Shown here in pieces: positions 59,986-64,000 of a DNA stretch of 64,000 nt; position 1 is the stretch's first letter; each line of letters begins with the position of its first letter. Location: positions 7,181,373-7,245,372 of the forward strand of contig JANVCC010000047.1 of NCBI GenBank assembly GCA_025345505.1. Reading direction: 5' to 3'. Both the position numbers and the translations under genes were made by a program. The notes beneath the pieces were generated by a model that worked only from the letters and a program-made list of their open reading frames with translations, searched no databases and was not told where the DNA came from. The stretch comes from Todiramphus chloris collaris (lineage: Eukaryota; Chordata; Aves; Coraciiformes; Alcedinidae).

Positions 59986-61643
59986 GATTCCACTAGTAGG
60001 GAGAGACCATGAAGAGACACAAACTGGAGCATAAAGATAAGTCACACTTTTTGCAAACCATTCTGTCCAGTTCCTGGCAGAAGAACCAGCAAGACCCTCA
60101 GCACTCCTAAACTGTCTTCTACAGTAAATGGAGCTTAAGAGTGGGCTGATAAAAGGGCACAAATCCAAAACCACTTATTCTGTGACCACCCACTACCTTG
60201 GACCTTTTCTCTGCTGAAGAGTCCCACATTTCAGGTAACCTTCACAGCAAAGTCAAATAATATGTACCCCACGGAATCTGCCAACAACTCCTCTAGGTGC
60301 TCAGCACCTTGGATAGTTCAGAGATGGAGCAGTTTACTCAAACCCACCATGGCAGTAGGTGCATTCCTAACTTGTCTTTGATGTCTTTTATCCCTTTCAG
60401 TGGCAGCACTCGCCCAACTTGTTCCAGTTGTAAAGCTTCACACATACGGCTAATTCCTCCGTGGTACGTGCCAGCAATCCTGGCAGGCTTCCCTTTGATA
60501 AACCACTCCAGATGTTGGTCTTGGTAATTACTTCTGACATCTCTCAGCTTTGGAGGTGAAATACTGCTGATACAGTTCCTTGTTTGTGGTTCGATGGATC
60601 ATCTTCAGATGGAAACACGACTGAGTGCAAAGAGCCACACAGACGGGCCCAGAATGAGAACCTGCTGCAATGAACACCCAGCAGTCGTGTGATTAGCATG
60701 GAAAGGATAAATATGAAAATACAGCATCCGAGGAGAAAAAGAGCAGTTCCACAGCAGATTTCGCTCTGCTCCTTAATAAATTCGCCCTTTCAAATCCTAT
60801 ATATAAATATGTGTGACCACCTGAAAGCCAAAGTCACCGGTGTTGTCAATATCACGTACCACTGTGTGAGACACAACCTCTTCCTTTCCTTCAAAAGATC
60901 AAACCTCAGCGTTACCCAACCAGCCCATGGCCAACAAGGGATGAGAAGAAAGACGTGCGGTGGAACTGCAACCTGCACAAGTCCAAAGCCAATACTTACT
61001 TTACCCATTATATTATCACAGTGACTAAAAGGAATATTAAAAGTGCTCAGGCCAAAAGAAAAAAAAAAAAACAAAACAAAACGTGGTCCCATTATTTGCA
61101 TCCAAAAAGCTTGATTTTTGCAGACAGGACCTTAGAGAAGGAGGATTTTGGGAGGTGTATTGTAAGCCATGTACAGTTTCTACACTGATAAATAAGCCAG
61201 CTCAAGAAGTCAGCGGCTCATGCTACTCCCTTGGGGGTTCTAAATTATCCCGTTAAATGTCAACACTAACAATGAAGTGATTAAATCCCTACACAACGGC
61301 TGCTGATGCCTGAAATTCCAAATACCAGTAGTGCTGCCAGTGTTGTACGGGGCACACAGAAAGGGGTTGAAGCAGGAGCTGGTGTTACACTGAAGATAAA
61401 CATTTCTTACTGCCTTAAGCTCTAATAAGTGTCACGCCAATATTTTTGCCAACGTTGTTTTATTTCAGATAAGTTATGAAGGAGTGTTGACAAGTCCTTA
61501 CTGATAATAGCTTTCCTAGTCAATATTAGATATATTATGTAAATATATGCGCTATTAATTAATTTGACTACCTAGTAACATTAAACCCCATCACTAAGAA
61601 GCAACTACTAGGAATTAACCTTCATCACAAAACCTTTATTAAG
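59986..61643. other. Unique sequence, with one unexplained open frame
   Basis: No repeat family beyond an A-rich run at 61056-61083. The minus strand at 60338-60598 stays open for 86 codons without an ATG at its start. Confidence 0.45.
60338..60598 (-). pseudogene. Unrecognised open stretch, possible exon or decayed coding fragment
   Basis: The minus-strand frame between stops reads, near its end, HLEWFIKGKPARIAGTYHGG then ISRMCEALQLEQVGRVLPLK then GIKDIKDKLGMHLLPWW. Composition is protein-like, with charged and hydrophobic residues well mixed. No family was recognised, there is no start codon at the head, and no acceptor/donor pair fits clearly. An adjacent frame upstream (HLKMIHRTTNKELYQQYFTS) is also open up to about 60533, so a frameshifted old gene copy is conceivable. 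Chance openness is equally possible. Confidence 0.2.
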
Positions 61644-61657
61644 AAACTAAGAATAAT
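61644..61657. repeat. Left copy of a 14-base direct repeat flanking the LTR
   Basis: aaactaagaataat, identical to 62442-62455. Confidence 0.8.
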
Positions 61658-61678
61658 GTTTTCCTTTTTTAAAAACAA

Positions 61679-62431
61679 TGTCAGGGTTTAGGGTCAGGGC
61701 AGCCCCTCAGACCTGTAACAGCCGCTCTCTGTTACCCCCCCTGCCTCCCCAGAGGGGAAGGGAAAGGGAATAAGAGAGAGACTCATCCATCAGGAAAGGA
61801 ACTGGAACAGCTTTAAAGGAAATGAAAATAATAATAGTAAAAATTGAATTTATACAAATATATTCAAAACTAGTATTGAACCCAACCCTGCCTCATGGTA
61901 ATCATGTCACAGTCACCACTGCTGCTGTGGAGCCGGTACCGGGAGAGTCCCAGACTGGGCCCAGCAGCAGATGGGAGCTGTGTTCAGGAGCTGGATTCTG
62001 GTGCTGGATTCAGCACACACAGCTCGGGACCGAAGGCAGAACAGAGTCCTCCTCGGGTGCCGGGCAGTGAAGAAGGCAGGAGGAAGATGGAAGAGGATCC
62101 GAGCCGAGTGGGGCTTGGCCCCCCTGCCCCCTCAGCTCTGTCCCGCAGAAGGTGTCTGTGGGCTGGGATCCCTCGCTGGGCAGTTTGGGGTCCCCTGTCC
62201 TGGCCGCTCCTTTTCCTTTCTGCCCCCCCAGCGTGGGGCACGAGCCCCAGCAGTGGCCTCGGTCTGCAGCCCCCCGGGTGCTGCCTCTGCCCGGGGGGTG
62301 TTGGCACTGCTGGGAGCAGCCGCTGCCCAAGAAACAGCTGCTGGGCTCAGACTCTGCGGGACGGAGAAGAGCTGAGCCGGGAAGGAAAACCACTCGGCAG
62401 AGTTACTCCTGTGCTCACTCAAACCAGGACA
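61679..62431 (-). mobile_element. Probable solo LTR of an endogenous retrovirus-like element
   Basis: The 753-base block has related inverted ends: plus-strand start tgtcagggttt and minus-strand start tgtcctggttt (9 of 11 equal), giving TG...CA termini. It is GC-rich for most of its length, then AT-rich (tttatacaaatatattcaaa) toward the plus-strand left side. The minus-strand start tgtcctggttt and a plus-strand stretch of ccctccccagaggggaag resemble bird ERVL-type LTRs as I remember them. It has no coding capacity; frames across it on both strands are composition artefacts. No internal retroviral genes or second LTR are in the window. A 5-6 base target duplication is not evident. Confidence 0.6.
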
Positions 62432-62441
62432 AAAACCTCAA

Positions 62442-62455
62442 AAACTAAGAATAAT
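62442..62455. repeat. Right copy of the 14-base direct repeat
   Basis: aaactaagaataat, perfect match to 61644-61657, 10 bases beyond the LTR end. Confidence 0.8.
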
Positions 62456-62831
62456 TTAAAAGTCACTTCAACTACCAACTTCTGCAGCACCAAATTTAAG
62501 CCAAAGCCACTTAGATCAGTAGGAATTTAAGTGACTGCTATTTGTCAGCCTTCTTAATTGACAGAAAGGAAGCTGCTCAGATTTACTGTAATAAGCAACG
62601 GCACCATTTTCACCACAAAAGCCAAAAGCTTCAGCCTATGAAGGAACCAATGGACTTCCCCAGAGGCTACGTGAAATAGGCCATTCCCAGATAGTACCAT
62701 GACTGTTCACGTTGTTATTCCACAGCTTAATATCATGACTGAAAATCATTTATAAAAACACAAAATAGCAGTAATAATGTCCCATCACTGAATGCTTCGC
62801 TTACATAACCATGAACTGATGTTTTGAAGAA
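62456..62831. other. Unique intronic sequence
   Basis: No feature is recognised. Confidence 0.5.
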
Positions 62832-62922
62832 GTCCAGTTGGACATGTCGCTGCCCATGGCAGGGGGTTGGAACTAGATGGTCCCTAAGGTCCCTTCCAAC
62901 CCAAATGTTTCTGTGATTGGAT
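62832..62922 (+). mobile_element. CR1: Short CR1 3' end
   Basis: agttggacatgtcgctgccc, ggggttggaactagatggtcc, aaggtcccttccaaccc, gtttctgtgattgg. Confidence 0.92.
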
Positions 62923-64000
62923 GAAATACGGGGACACAGATGAAGCTGCCCATCCCCAGGGCAACGACCCCAGAGCCTCTTACCCAAGCACATGCAGCAC
63001 ACTGGATGCGCTGGTGTAAACTCAAGGTCATTCAAGACGGTTAATGGGCTTGAACTTCTCTTAAGTATTTTTAGGCATTTAAGTCAGCAAAATGTTTGTC
63101 CAACTACGACACCCAGTTAATGATCAAACAAGAAAACCAGTACTAACTGGCCACCCGTGGCAAAATCTGATGACAATGCTAATGAAGCCATAATTCTGTT
63201 TTGTCAGAAGTAAGGAAGTACGTGCTTCAAAGGGATTCACCTATTCCAAAAATCATTCTGGCAGCTCAGCAGCATGCACCAGGGCTTGCCCCATCAAACG
63301 AGAGAAGAAAGGTGAAGAGAAGTCAAAGGATGATTATCTGCAATTCCAGACACCTCAACTGGCTCATGACACAAGCTCTGTTAACAAGCACCACAGCGTT
63401 TAAGTGGAAGGAGTGAATGGGTGCCAGTGCTGTCACTCAGAACAAGGTCTTTGAAATGTCCCGACAATGAGGTGATTTTATTTAACCTGGACTGTGCTAA
63501 TAACTTGGCAGGTTATTTTTTTTTCCTAGTAGGATGAAAGGATACAAAAGAAAAGGGCTAAGGAAAGCTCAAGTGACTTGGAAGGGAACGGCGTCAGCAA
63601 AATACGAACAGTGTATTTTGGAAGGGGAGACCTTAGGAGAAATACATCAAATGTTTCTGACAATTCAGGAAGTTCAACTAGGTAGGAGTTGCAGACACTG
63701 TGCATTTTAAGACGCTGCTGCTGTATCTGACTCTACAAAGAGAACTGCAAAGCTCTGAAATAATTAAAAAAATTAAAATACTGCACATTTAGGCCAAAAT
63801 TTTAATTGTGCAGATCCATTAAACTCCCTGTGTCTCCTTCTAGGGAAGTCTGGCTGAAGCCTAGAACCAGCCAGCAGGAAAGAGCTGGCACTGGGTACTG
63901 ACCTGCATGAGTATGTCTGAACTTACAGAGGCAGTCAGCTCCTTGCAGACAGGACAGAAAGCCCAGCACAGCACTGGTGAGGACTTTTCTAAATCTCAGG
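62923..64000. other. Unique intronic sequence to the window end
   Basis: No repeat or exon is recognised. Confidence 0.5.

Larger units (their letters stand above)
30981..64000 (-). other. Upstream intron, partial (probably intron 1 of the PTPRM-like gene)
   Basis: At least 33 kb of minus-strand sequence 5' of the MAM exon holds no convincing second exon. A signal-peptide exon with a CpG-rich promoter, expected upstream in R2B genes, was not found; the GC-rich block at 61.9-62.4 kb is better explained as an LTR. The tract is AT-rich unique DNA broken by CR1 copies on both strands. Very long first introns are known for this gene family. Confidence 0.55.

Noticed and set aside
61895-62530. Open frames of 96-211 codons on both strands, considered as a first exon with signal peptide
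   Set aside because: The block has LTR-like ends and GC-driven openness in many frames; no hydrophobic signal segment followed by a phase 1 donor was found on the minus strand.
1-64000. CRISPR arrays, bacterial operons, tRNA or rRNA genes
   Set aside because: No regularly spaced direct repeats, cloverleaf or rRNA motifs were recognised, and the content is vertebrate nuclear intron.

Overview
The window is vertebrate nuclear DNA and almost certainly avian. It carries about 40 fragments of CR1, the dominant bird LINE, recognised by their 3' ends (gttggactcaatgat, then rgaggtcccttccaaccc, then an attctatgattctatgattct-type octamer tail) and by remnants of the ORF2 C-terminus. By eye they cover roughly 12 kb of the 64 kb, nearly a fifth. 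That is well above the level of chicken or most songbirds and would fit a CR1-rich lineage such as Piciformes (woodpeckers and relatives). The lineage guess is inference only.

One protein-coding exon is well supported. It is a 123-base, phase 1-1 exon on the minus strand (30858-30980) with good splice sites. It encodes the start of a MAM domain (CTFDEPLSSCGYSQ... NWDQVN... MPSG) of a type R2B receptor tyrosine phosphatase, most like PTPRM. It would be exon 2, just after the signal-peptide exon. The rest reads as two very large introns: 30981-64000 lies upstream of the exon (probably intron 1) and 1-30857 downstream (probably intron 2). No other exon, promoter, tRNA, rRNA or CRISPR could be supported.

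Layout: 1-14 kb is AT-rich intron with CR1 copies on both strands, a CpG-retaining stretch near 3.1-3.6 kb and another near 6.9-7.1 kb. At 14-30 kb repeats are sparse; a long repeat-free tract (14.77-20.06 kb) begins with a third CpG-retaining stretch. At 30-42 kb lie the exon and a dense CR1 cluster, with copies joined head-to-head and head-to-tail. At 43.46-44.11 kb is a 650-base A/C-only low-complexity tract. At 44-57 kb are more CR1 copies, including the longest (51.34-52.23 kb). At 57.2-58.4 kb is a large inverted repeat. At 59.3-60 kb is a GC-rich CR1 copy with a (GA)n tract. At 61.7-62.4 kb is a probable solo LTR on the minus strand.

The observations most worth a second look are two repeated units that CR1 alone does not explain. 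One is a roughly 400-base chimera at 12.47-12.86 kb and, inverted, at 22.38-22.80 kb: about 200 bases of non-CR1 sequence fused to a CR1 3' end. The other is the 384-base-arm inverted repeat at 57.2-58.4 kb, where two CR1 3' ends of different length share the same 3' extension of about 310 bases. The first resembles a SINE-like element using a CR1 tail, or a local inverted duplication. The second resembles a 3'-extended CR1 or an inverted duplication. A genome-wide copy count would decide both.
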